This document shows positions 1 through 5,091 of a stretch of 9,290 nucleotides of DNA, piece after piece (the first letter of the stretch is position 1; each line of letters starts with the position of its first letter). The notes beneath the pieces are model-generated. The model searched no databases. It saw only the letters and a list, made by a program, of their open reading frames with translations, and was not told where the DNA came from. The DNA comes from Bacteroidales bacterium H4. Its GTDB lineage: Bacteria; Bacteroidota; Bacteroidia; Bacteroidales; Muribaculaceae. Position numbers and translations under genes: made by a program. Where the stretch lies: NCBI GenBank assembly GCA_001701165.1, contig DAAP01000032.1, positions 1-9,290 of the forward strand, written 5' to 3'.

Positions 1-247
1 ATGAAAGACGGCTATCTATGTAGTGAAGTAATGCGTCTGGGTCTCTCAAACTTTTATTCAGTCGGTTCTCCAAATTCACCCCTATGATATGGTCATCTTT
101 CACTCCTTGTTTTATGAGGTAGTTCTTGAAAAGGGTGAACAACAGGTATGACTTGCCGCATCTACGCATTCCTGTTATCACTTTTATCAACCCATTCCCA
201 CAACTGTGGATAAGTAGATCCAGATATTTATCTCTACGGATTTCCAT
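1..247 (-). CDS. AAA-family ATPase, probably AAA_14/DUF4143 type; N-terminal part only
   Basis: This gene starts with ATG at 247 and runs off the left edge of the window, so only the first 82 codons are visible. The encoded residues include ITGMRRCGKS (about 24-33), a P-loop with the GxxRxGKS form typical of the ATP-binding proteins that carry an AAA_14 domain followed by DUF4143. Downstream segments (GVKDDHIIGVNLE, then LRDPDALLHYI) fit the strand and helix that follow Walker A in that family. Members are usually around 400 residues, abundant and multi-copy in Bacteroidales genomes; their cellular role is poorly defined and I do not assign one. The DNA is AT-rich compared with the rest of the window, which suggests an accessory gene. 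A well-matched Bacteroidota promoter lies just upstream. The ATPase call is firm; the DUF4143 half is inferred because it lies outside the window. Confidence 0.82.
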   Translation of the reverse strand, partial: MEIRRDKYLDLLIHSCGNGLIKVITGMRRCGKSYLLFTLFKNYLIKQGVKDDHIIGVNLENRLNKSLRDPDALLHYIDSRLS

Positions 248-292
248 ATTCCTATTCGTTTATTTTGTGTAGATACACATTATTAACGACCA

Positions 293-324
293 CAAAGTTA
301 GCCTTATTCCTTTATACACGCAAA
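293..324 (-). promoter_or_regulatory. Bacteroidota-type promoter for the minus-strand ATPase gene
   Basis: On the minus strand TTTG (321-324 on the plus strand, written CAAA) is followed after 20 nt by TAACTTTG (293-300, written CAAAGTTA). This matches the -33 TTTG / -7 TAnnTTTG promoter of Bacteroidota. Transcription would start near 285, leaving a leader of about 40 nt before the ATG at 247. Confidence 0.7.
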
Positions 325-431
325 TTTCAAGGCAAGAAAATGAATCAATGGTCACATTTTTAACTTTTACAAGGCAGTTTTTCCTTCATACAACGCCGAT
401 AGACATTATCAATAGTTGGGGCATCTCTAAG

Positions 432-710
432 ATGTATGCCACCCAAATTGTCAAGAATGTCAATGGCGAAGACTTCACTATGGCGGCTCTTGTCATGCAG
501 GTGAATGGCTTCCAATTTCAAGGTAAGATATATATTGCTTTAGATGAAGGCTCTGATTACTACCGTATCTATGGAGAGAAGGATGGAACAACAAAAGAAT
601 ATCATCATGATATTGCTTTTGATGAGCTTGGCGATGTACTTGACTCAATGATAGAGACTGGAGGTATGACCAAGGAAGAATACCAAGCAAAGGCAAAGGA
701 CTTTGCTTGA
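432..710 (+). CDS. Hypothetical small acidic protein, 92 residues
   Basis: I do not recognise a named family. The protein from ATG 432 begins MYATQIVKN, is cytoplasmic-looking (no signal peptide or membrane segment), rich in acidic residues and tyrosines, and ends in a lysine-rich helix (EEYQAKAKDFA). The centre (NGFQFQGKIYIALDEGSDYYRIYGEKDG) looks like a small beta-rich fold followed by a helix. An upstream in-frame ATG at 348 would add 28 residues, but that stretch (FTRQFFLHTTPIDIINSW) does not resemble the rest, so I prefer 432. A -7-like TAACTTTT at 361-368 lacks a -33 partner and is only a weak promoter candidate. The AT-rich composition matches the neighbouring ATPase and differs from the ribosomal operon downstream. 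The gene is probably real because its codon use and amino-acid composition look protein-like, but it has no assignable function. Confidence 0.6.
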   Translation: MYATQIVKNVNGEDFTMAALVMQVNGFQFQGKIYIALDEGSDYYRIYGEKDGTTKEYHHDIAFDELGDVLDSMIETGGMTKEEYQAKAKDFA

Positions 711-752
711 CTAAAGCCAAAGCAACGAAAAGAATTTTCTTTGGGTCAACGT

Positions 753-783
753 ATTGCCATTCCGAAAAATATGCGTACCTTTG
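753..783 (+). promoter_or_regulatory. Promoter of the rpsF-rpsR-rplI operon
   Basis: ATTG (753-756), one mismatch from the -33 TTTG, is followed after 19 nt by TACCTTTG (776-783), a perfect TAnnTTTG -7 box. Transcription would begin near 790, giving a leader of about 80 nt before rpsF at 870. Confidence 0.7.
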
Positions 784-785
784 CA

Positions 786-831
786 GTCGGTTTGACCCGA
801 AGGCATTAGCGCCTGCAAGGCGGACCATGAC
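786..831 (+). promoter_or_regulatory. Possible bS6:bS18-binding leader of rpsF mRNA
   Basis: The rpsF leader can fold. GTC (786-788) pairs with GAC (829-831), GGT (789-791) with ACC (824-826), and CCG (797-799) could pair with CGG (821-823) or remain exposed. AGGC (801-804) and GCCT (811-814) close an apical hairpin over ATTAGC. A structured rpsF leader with a conserved CCG, bound by the bS6:bS18 complex for autoregulation, is described in diverse bacteria. The presence of CCG in a bulged stem here is suggestive, but I matched it by eye only. The predicted transcription start falls at or just before the first stem, which weakens the outermost pairs. Confidence 0.35.
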
Positions 832-869
832 AAATAAAACTAAACACATACCCCAACTAACATTAAACA

Positions 870-1241
870 ATGCAGTACGAAACCGTTTTCATTTTAACTC
901 CCGTTTTGTCTGATGAACAGATGAAGGAAGCGGTAGCAAAGTTCAGCAAGGTACTCACCGACGCCGGTGCCAACCTTGTGAACACCGAAGAATGGGGCCT
1001 GCGCAAGCTGGCTTATCCTATCGCCAAGAAGTCCACGGGTTACTACACCCTGATTGAGTTTGACGCCCCCACCAACGTCGTAAAGAAGCTCGAAACAGCT
1101 TTCCGTCGTGACGAACGCGTCGTTCGCTTCCTCACTTTCCGTCAGGACAAATACGCCGCCGAGTACGCTGCCAAGCGTCGCAGCCTCCGTGGCAAAAAGA
1201 ACACCGAAACAACAACCGCCGAAGCACCCAAGGAGGACTAA
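870..1241 (+). CDS. rpsF: Small ribosomal subunit protein bS6
   Basis: bS6 sits on the platform of the 30S subunit and binds 16S rRNA as a heterodimer with bS18. The 123-residue product opens with the family strand YETVFILTP (3-11), contains WGLRKLAYPI (42-51) and ends its globular part with DERVVRFLTF (81-90), all characteristic of bS6. The tail after about residue 92 is lysine/arginine-rich and then threonine/alanine/glutamate-rich, as in many Bacteroidota bS6 proteins. The ATG at 870 is preceded by an A-rich stretch with no Shine-Dalgarno, which is normal for this phylum. It is the first gene of the operon and is followed 3 nt later by rpsR. Its last codons (Pro-Lys-Glu-Asp-stop) carry the AAGGAGG that precedes rpsR. 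Confidence 0.97.
   Translation: MQYETVFILTPVLSDEQMKEAVAKFSKVLTDAGANLVNTEEWGLRKLAYPIAKKSTGYYTLIEFDAPTNVVKKLETAFRRDERVVRFLTFRQDKYAAEYAAKRRSLRGKKNTETTTAEAPKED
1230..1236 (+). promoter_or_regulatory. Strong Shine-Dalgarno for rpsR inside the end of rpsF
   Basis: AAGGAGG lies 8 nt before the rpsR ATG at 1245 and is embedded in the last codons of rpsF (AAG GAG GAC TAA). It complements the CCUCCUU anti-Shine-Dalgarno of 16S rRNA over 7 bases. No other start in the window has a comparable site; rplI has only AAGGA (1528-1532), 10 nt before its ATG. The spacing is ideal for classical initiation. Confidence 0.65.
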
Positions 1242-1244
1242 ACA

Positions 1245-1514
1245 ATGGCACAGACACAATCCGAAATCCGCTACTTGACACCCATGTCGGTAGACGTTAA
1301 GAAGAAAAAATACTGCCGCTTCAAACGTGCAGGCATCAAGTACATCGACTACAAGGATCCCGAATTCCTCAAGAAATTCCTCAACGAGCAAGGCAAGATC
1401 CTGCCCCGTCGCATCACCGGCACTTCGCTGAAATTCCAGCGTCGCGTAGCTCAGGCCGTTAAGCGTGCCCGTCACCTGGCCCTGCTGCCCTACGTAACCG
1501 ACCTTATGAAATAA
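1245..1514 (+). CDS. rpsR: Small ribosomal subunit protein bS18
   Basis: bS18 partners bS6 on the 30S platform. The 89-residue product contains the family core: YIDYKDPEFLKKFL (33-46), GKILPRRITGT (50-60), then KFQRRVAQAVKRARHLALLP (63-82), the basic rRNA-binding helix. Only one cysteine is present (residue 24), so this is the zinc-independent form without paired CxxC motifs. The gene starts 3 nt after rpsF, implying coupled translation, and has the only strong Shine-Dalgarno in the window. rplI follows after 28 nt. In Bacteroidota ribosomes bS18, together with bS6 and bS21, forms the pocket that holds the 16S 3' tail, which makes the Shine-Dalgarno before this particular gene notable. Confidence 0.97.
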   Translation: MAQTQSEIRYLTPMSVDVKKKKYCRFKRAGIKYIDYKDPEFLKKFLNEQGKILPRRITGTSLKFQRRVAQAVKRARHLALLPYVTDLMK

Positions 1515-1542
1515 CAACCCCCATTCAAGGACCATATAAGAT

Positions 1543-1986
1543 ATGAAACTTATTCTTAAAGAAGACGTTGCAGGCCTTGGATACAAGGACGACGTTGTTG
1601 AAGTAAAGAACGGCTATGGCCGCAACTATCTGATTCCCACCGGACGCGGTGTCATCGCCACGCCCTCCGCACTGAAAGTCCTCGCTGAGAATCTGCGTCA
1701 ACGCGCACACAAGTTGGCTCAGCTCAAAGCAGATGCCGAGGCTCTCGCCGAAGCTCTCAAGGACGTCAAGCTGTCCATCGCTACCAAGGTCAGCGAGACC
1801 GGCACAATCTTCGGCTCGGTCAACGCAGCTCAGATTGCCGAGGCTCTCAAAGAAGCCGGACACGAAATCGACCGCAAACTCATCGCGCTCAAGCAACCCG
1901 TCAAGGAAGTGGGCAATTACACTGCTACTGTGAATATCTACAAAGAAGTCAGCGTAGAAATTCCCTTCGAAGTTGTTGCCGAATAA
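1543..1986 (+). CDS. rplI: Large ribosomal subunit protein bL9
   Basis: bL9 binds 23S rRNA near the base of the L1 stalk and projects from the 50S subunit; it contributes to reading-frame fidelity. The 147-residue protein has the N-terminal signature GLGYKDDVVEVKNGYGRNYL (11-30) followed by IPTGRGVIAT, a long connecting helix rich in Ala, Leu and Lys (about 42-74), and a C-terminal domain with the conserved TIFGSV (88-93) and a final strand VEIPFEV (138-144). The length matches the family. It is the last gene of the operon, 28 nt after rpsR, and a strong terminator follows 24 nt after its stop codon. Confidence 0.97.
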   Translation: MKLILKEDVAGLGYKDDVVEVKNGYGRNYLIPTGRGVIATPSALKVLAENLRQRAHKLAQLKADAEALAEALKDVKLSIATKVSETGTIFGSVNAAQIAEALKEAGHEIDRKLIALKQPVKEVGNYTATVNIYKEVSVEIPFEVVAE

Positions 1987-2009
1987 TCCTTTAGAGCACG
2001 ACACAAAAC

Positions 2010-2055
2010 ATCAAAAGGGCCAATCCCGTCAAGGGGTCGGCCCTTTTGATATTTT
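2010..2055 (+). terminator. Rho-independent terminator of the rpsF operon, probably bidirectional
   Basis: ATCAAAAGGGCC (2010-2021) and GGCCCTTTTGAT (2039-2050) form a perfect 12-bp stem. The 17-nt interior can extend it by pairing around CCC (2025-2027) and GGG (2033-2035). A T-rich tract (ATTTT, 2051-2055) follows. Read on the minus strand the hairpin is followed by a short T-rich stretch (TGTTTTGTG), and it lies about 60 nt beyond the stop of the convergent PAP2 gene, so it likely ends transcription from both sides. Confidence 0.88.
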
Positions 2056-2109
2056 ATACTTATGTCTCGGGGGGGGGAAAAAGCTGTCTGCGACTGTTGA
2101 CAAAGACAG

Positions 2110-2790
2110 TCAAGAGGCGCACAAGAAGGCGGCAACCACAGCCAAAGCCATAATGACGGCCAAACCAACGCCCACGACAAGGCGCGATGGCGTTAGGCTT
2201 CGCCACCGCTCCGGGATGTCGGGCCCGACCATGGCACGCGTGTAATGCCGGACGACGAGCACACACAATAGCGCCAAACCCGTACCCACAATCGCCCCCA
2301 CAATAATGTCGCCCGGATAGTGAACGCCCAGATATATACGGCTGTAGCACGTCATCAAGGCCCAAGCATATACAAAGGCAACGACGCCGCATCGACGCAG
2401 CAGGATGGCCACCGCAGCAGCGAGCACAAAGGTATTAGCGGCATGGCACGACGGAAAGCCGTATCGTCCGCCACGGTATCCGTCGACAATATGCACCATC
2501 GAACTGAGTGGATTCTCCAAATTGGCCGGACGCAAACGCTCGGCCATGGGGCGCAGCAATGATGCACAGGTCTGGTCGGCAATGGCCACGGCCAGCCCCA
2601 CGGCCAGCGACAGTAGGATGCCGCGCCGCCACCCGTAGCGCCACAGCACGGCGGCGAAAATGGCCGCATACATGGGTATCCATACCCAGCGACCGGAGAA
2701 CAGCATCATAAAATTGTCCATATACGCCGTATGCATGTCATTGATGGCAAGCAGCAGCGTCCGGTCTATGCTTATCAGGAAGTCCATCAT
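2110..2790 (-). CDS. PAP2-family membrane phosphatase (lipid phosphatase, possibly LpxF-like)
   Basis: This integral membrane protein of 226 residues has about six hydrophobic segments (roughly 36-52, 56-76, 118-132, 135-149, 162-181 and 203-224). All three PAP2 signature motifs are present. Motif 1 reads RPMAERLRP (80-88), with Arg in place of the usual Lys of KxxxxxxRP; motif 2 is PSCH (113-116), with Cys where PSGH has Gly; motif 3 is SRIYLGVHYPGD (150-161), supplying the His157-Asp161 pair. Such enzymes remove phosphate from lipid phosphates or diphosphates on the outer face of the inner membrane. In Bacteroidales, relatives include the lipid A 4'-phosphatase LpxF and undecaprenyl-diphosphate phosphatases; sequence alone does not separate these. 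It starts 3 nt after the stop of the transferase gene and has no Shine-Dalgarno, so it is surely cotranscribed. A second ATG immediately follows the first and either could be used. Confidence 0.88.
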   Translation of the reverse strand: MMDFLISIDRTLLLAINDMHTAYMDNFMMLFSGRWVWIPMYAAIFAAVLWRYGWRRGILLSLAVGLAVAIADQTCASLLRPMAERLRPANLENPLSSMVHIVDGYRGGRYGFPSCHAANTFVLAAAVAILLRRCGVVAFVYAWALMTCYSRIYLGVHYPGDIIVGAIVGTGLALLCVLVVRHYTRAMVGPDIPERWRSLTPSRLVVGVGLAVIMALAVVAAFLCAS

Positions 2791-2793
2791 GTC

Positions 2794-4635
2794 TCAACGT
2801 TTTGACAAGTCAGTGTATATGCTCTGCACCAACGCCTTGGCCGCGTGCACATCCGCGCTGTCGCCCTGCAACGTTGCCCCGGTGTCCGTACTCACGACCG
2901 AAAGACCGCGCTCGGTTACCAACCCGAACCACGACGGCTCGGAGACATATCCGAAACCGGCAGTGCCGGTGTCCAGCAAGTCGCGCCCGAAAGGCAGCGC
3001 ATCCCGTATCCCCATCAAGTGGAGGATGGTGGTGGCTATGGCACTTTGGCTGCCGATTTTGTCGACTACCACCGGCGTCCCGGCCAATGCCCCTCCGGTC
3101 ATAACCAGCGGCACGTGGTGGCGGCGCATACGGTCCTCCAACCCCTGCGGCCATGCACCCCAATGGTCGGGGACAATCACAACTAAAGCACGATTCCACG
3201 CTCCGGAGGCATGCAAACGCCGCACAAAACGGCCGAGGCAGTCATCGGCATACGCAAAGGCATTCAGACGCTTGTCCTGCGCAAAACGGTCAAAAGGCAC
3301 TTCGAAAGGCTCATGGCTGCTCGAAGTTTGTATGACTGTCAACGTCGGGACTTTGTCCTTACGGCCCATAATATCACTCAACGCCCGGTCAAAGACAGGG
3401 CCATCGTGTACGCCCCACTTGCTCAGACGCTCGCCCACCGGAAAATCGGTATCACCCACCGGTCGGGCAAAGCCCGTGGCGTGCAAATATGCCCTGACGT
3501 TGGTAAAATCCAAATCGCCGCCATAGTAATAGGCCGTGCGGTATCCTTTGGCAGCCAGCACCGTAGACAGCGTGGGTATCTTGTCAAACTTATTGATATA
3601 GCGCAGCAGCGATGTCGAGGGCTGGGCCGGATAACCGCCCAAGATGGCGGTAAGGGCGCGATCGGTGCGGAAGCTCTCGGCATAGAACCGCGTCCATAAT
3701 GCACCCGTACATGCGATGCTGTCCAGATTGACAGCTACGGCTTTACCTCCGAGACTCGGCATCAGTTCGGCCGAGAAACTTTCGAGAATGACGACATAAA
3801 CGTCCGGGCGGGCCACCTTCAGCGACAGCCCGTAGGACGGTGCGACACTATCTGTATGCACCGCAGGACGATGAAATAGCGCATCGACTTCGGCCGATGC
3901 CTCTTTCGTGTCCATATATCGGAATTGGCTGTCAAGGTCATCCGTATGGCTGAACGAGTACAGGAAACTGAACAGCGGATTGATTGCTGCATGGTTCAGC
4001 CGCATATCCTCGCTGAAGAACGCACGGGCGGGCGACATTGTGGACACAGTGATGCCGCCGCGTATGGGTATAATCATAACGCCGCACACCATCAGCCACA
4101 CCATCGTCATCCAAATGCGGCGACGTAAGGGCTGACAAGATTGCTCCGGCAGTCTGACACGCCGCACCACGAGGCGCATCCAGAGACCTATCGCCAATGT
4201 CAGAACGGCCATCAGCGCCGCCACGCCCACCTCGGCATACCACGGCAGGCTGGCCAGCGCCGAGGACGGGGATGTCACAAAATAAAACCACGGCGTCACA
4301 TCCAGGCGGAAGCCCCAATAGGGATACAGCACCGCATCAAGCACATAGCCCACGGCAATAATGGCCGAAACTGACCACAGATAGACACGCAAAGCCTTTG
4401 ACATCCAAGGCCGCACGACCCATATCGAAGCCACCACAAGCAGCAACACCGGCGCCACGAAATACGCCGACATAGACAAATCCATGGTCAAGCCGTGCCA
4501 TAGCACCGCCGGGACATCGGTCAAATCGCCCCACGTGTATTGCGGCTCAACGGCCATCCACAGCGGATGAGCCACCGCCATCACCAACAACATCGCAGCC
4601 CATACGGCCAAAAATATTTTGATACGTTGTTTCAT
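2794..4635 (-). CDS. LtaS/MdoB-type membrane sulfatase-fold transferase (phosphoglycerol or phosphoethanolamine transferase family)
   Basis: The 613-residue protein has five N-terminal membrane segments (about 6-28, 56-74, 83-105, 136-157 and 174-191) followed by a large periplasmic alkaline-phosphatase-superfamily domain. Recognisable catalytic elements, numbered from the ATG, are a metal-binding Glu in VVILESF (Glu285), the probable Thr nucleophile in SFRTDRALTAILGGYPAQP (Thr324), HEPF (His441), and VIVPDHWG with Asp490-His491. These correspond to Glu255, Thr300, His416 and Asp475-His476 of LtaS. The family moves phosphoglycerol or phosphoethanolamine from phospholipids to membrane glycans, lipids or polymers; the acceptor here is unknown. 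Gram-negative Bacteroidales lack lipoteichoic acid, so the name LtaS should not be applied. I chose ATG 4635 over an in-frame TTG at 4680 because the added 15 residues are encoded by a repeat. The PAP2 phosphatase gene follows 3 nt later. Confidence 0.88.
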   Translation of the reverse strand: MKQRIKIFLAVWAAMLLVMAVAHPLWMAVEPQYTWGDLTDVPAVLWHGLTMDLSMSAYFVAPVLLLVVASIWVVRPWMSKALRVYLWSVSAIIAVGYVLDAVLYPYWGFRLDVTPWFYFVTSPSSALASLPWYAEVGVAALMAVLTLAIGLWMRLVVRRVRLPEQSCQPLRRRIWMTMVWLMVCGVMIIPIRGGITVSTMSPARAFFSEDMRLNHAAINPLFSFLYSFSHTDDLDSQFRYMDTKEASAEVDALFHRPAVHTDSVAPSYGLSLKVARPDVYVVILESFSAELMPSLGGKAVAVNLDSIACTGALWTRFYAESFRTDRALTAILGGYPAQPSTSLLRYINKFDKIPTLSTVLAAKGYRTAYYYGGDLDFTNVRAYLHATGFARPVGDTDFPVGERLSKWGVHDGPVFDRALSDIMGRKDKVPTLTVIQTSSSHEPFEVPFDRFAQDKRLNAFAYADDCLGRFVRRLHASGAWNRALVVIVPDHWGAWPQGLEDRMRRHHVPLVMTGGALAGTPVVVDKIGSQSAIATTILHLMGIRDALPFGRDLLDTGTAGFGYVSEPSWFGLVTERGLSVVSTDTGATLQGDSADVHAAKALVQSIYTDLSKR

Positions 4636-4738
4636 ACGAAAGCGTGTATATCGTAATCGCGTAATCCGAAGCGTAATCAAGTTTTCGCAAGCGTAACCCG
4701 AAAATCACCTCGCAAGCGCGTATTGTTCGAAGCGCGTC
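4636..4738. repeat. Iterated AAGCG-centred direct repeats upstream of the transferase gene
   Basis: Read on the plus strand, near-identical 12-13-mers recur at 4636-4647, 4666-4677 (CCGAAGCGTAAT), 4686-4697 (CGCAAGCGTAAC), 4711-4723 (CGCAAGCGCGTAT) and 4727-4738 (TCGAAGCGCGTC). The AAGCG cores begin at 4640, 4669, 4689, 4714 and 4730. A partly overlapping motif CGTAATC recurs at 4652, 4660 and 4672, with CGTAACC at 4692. They fill the predicted 5' leader of the minus-strand transcript. The function is unknown. Confidence 0.55.
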
Positions 4739-4766
4739 GGAGTACGTCCCGGCGCGTTTCGCCCTA

Positions 4767-4774
4767 CAAATTTA
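4767..4774 (-). promoter_or_regulatory. Candidate -7 box for the transferase-PAP2 transcript
   Basis: CAAATTTA on the plus strand reads TAAATTTG on the minus strand, a perfect TAnnTTTG -7 element. The -33 position (about 4794-4797) reads GTGG on the minus strand, a poor match to TTTG, so the assignment is tentative. The leader would be about 125 nt long and would contain the AAGCG repeats. A GGCG/CGCC hairpin (4751-4763) would lie at its very 5' end. Confidence 0.45.
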
Positions 4775-4863
4775 CCACTTTTTTCTTGTACGGCCACTAT
4801 ACATATCGGCACGACTAATCCGAGATGCACCCGTTAAGGCACTGTCTCGTAATACTGAATATT

Positions 4864-4888
4864 GTAGGGACGCAATATATTGCGTCCG
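4864..4888 (+). repeat. REP-like palindrome, unit 1 (plus orientation)
   Basis: A GTAG head (4864-4867) is followed by a perfect 20-base palindrome at 4868-4887 whose arms are GGACGCAATA and TATTGCGTCC, then G. The architecture of a conserved GTAG tetranucleotide plus a GC-rich palindrome is that of REP elements mobilised by RAYT-type Y1 transposases. Three further units lie downstream in the opposite orientation. Confidence 0.65.
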
Positions 4889-4919
4889 CAGTGACAGTGA
4901 AAATACAACATAATACACA

Positions 4920-4944
4920 CGAAACCATTATATTACCATCCTAC
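4920..4944 (-). repeat. Degenerate REP-like unit (minus orientation)
   Basis: Read on the minus strand it begins GTAGGA and aligns over its 25 bases with unit 1 at 17 positions, keeping the AATATA centre and the final CG but having lost most arm complementarity. It lies 4 nt from the next minus-oriented unit. I regard it as a possible decayed copy. Confidence 0.35.
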
Positions 4945-4948
4945 TACA

Positions 4949-4973
4949 CGGGCGCAATGTATTGTGCCCCTAC
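4949..4973 (-). repeat. REP-like palindrome, unit 2 (minus orientation)
   Basis: On the minus strand it reads GTAG, then GGGCACAAT and ATTGCGCCC arms around AC, then G. The arms are complementary apart from a wobble-type mismatch. It is immediately adjacent to unit 3 in the same orientation and inverted relative to unit 1. Confidence 0.62.
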
Positions 4974-4997
4974 CGGGCAGGCAATTTTGCCCCCTAC
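4974..4997 (-). repeat. REP-like palindrome, unit 3 (minus orientation)
   Basis: On the minus strand it reads GTAG followed by GGGGCAAAATTGCC and a terminal TGCCCG. It shares the GTAGGGG head and GCCCG end with unit 2, while the core pairs as GGCAA with TTGCC (4980-4991). It directly abuts unit 2, making a head-to-tail tandem. Confidence 0.55.
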
Positions 4998-5091
4998 GTA
5001 ATTCTCCTTTACGATACTCCCTCCTCGGCGCCTGTATTTGGATATTAAATAAAAGAGCCGTGGATTCCGCAAAAAAAACGCACAAAAAACC

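Noticed and set aside
348..431. Longer start (ATG 348) for the 92-residue protein
   Set aside because: The added 28 residues do not resemble the rest of the protein, and a -7-like element (361-368) lies inside this stretch.
703..741. Weak hairpin TTGCTT/AAGCAA (703-708 with 720-725) followed by a T-rich stretch, as terminator of the small gene
   Set aside because: The stem has only 6 bp, little GC, an 11-base loop and overlaps the stop codon; it is too weak to call.
707..913. A 68-codon plus-strand frame between the small gene and rpsF
   Set aside because: It overlaps the rpsF promoter, leader and first codons, and its translation is basic and Cys/Arg-rich without protein-like patterns.
894..1586. 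A 230-codon minus-strand frame opposite rpsF and rpsR
   Set aside because: It is antisense to two certain ribosomal protein genes and arises from their codon bias.
2069..2077. Phase-variable switch at the G9 tract
   Set aside because: It lies outside both coding regions and outside any visible promoter, so length changes would not alter a reading frame or promoter spacing.
2660..3526. A 288-codon plus-strand frame opposite the transferase gene
   Set aside because: It is antisense to a gene with clear catalytic motifs; its translation is Ser/Arg/Pro-rich as expected of a shadow.
4636..4680. N-terminal extension of the transferase gene from a TTG at 4680
   Set aside because: The extra 15 residues (ITLRITRLRYTRFR) are encoded by the local AAGCG/CGTAATC repeats and place a basic stretch before the first membrane helix; the ATG at 4635 puts that helix at residue 6, as usual for the family.
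4636..4738. CRISPR array at the AAGCG repeats
   Set aside because: Repeats are only about 12 bases, imperfect, and separated by 16-29 bases start to start; no cas gene is present.
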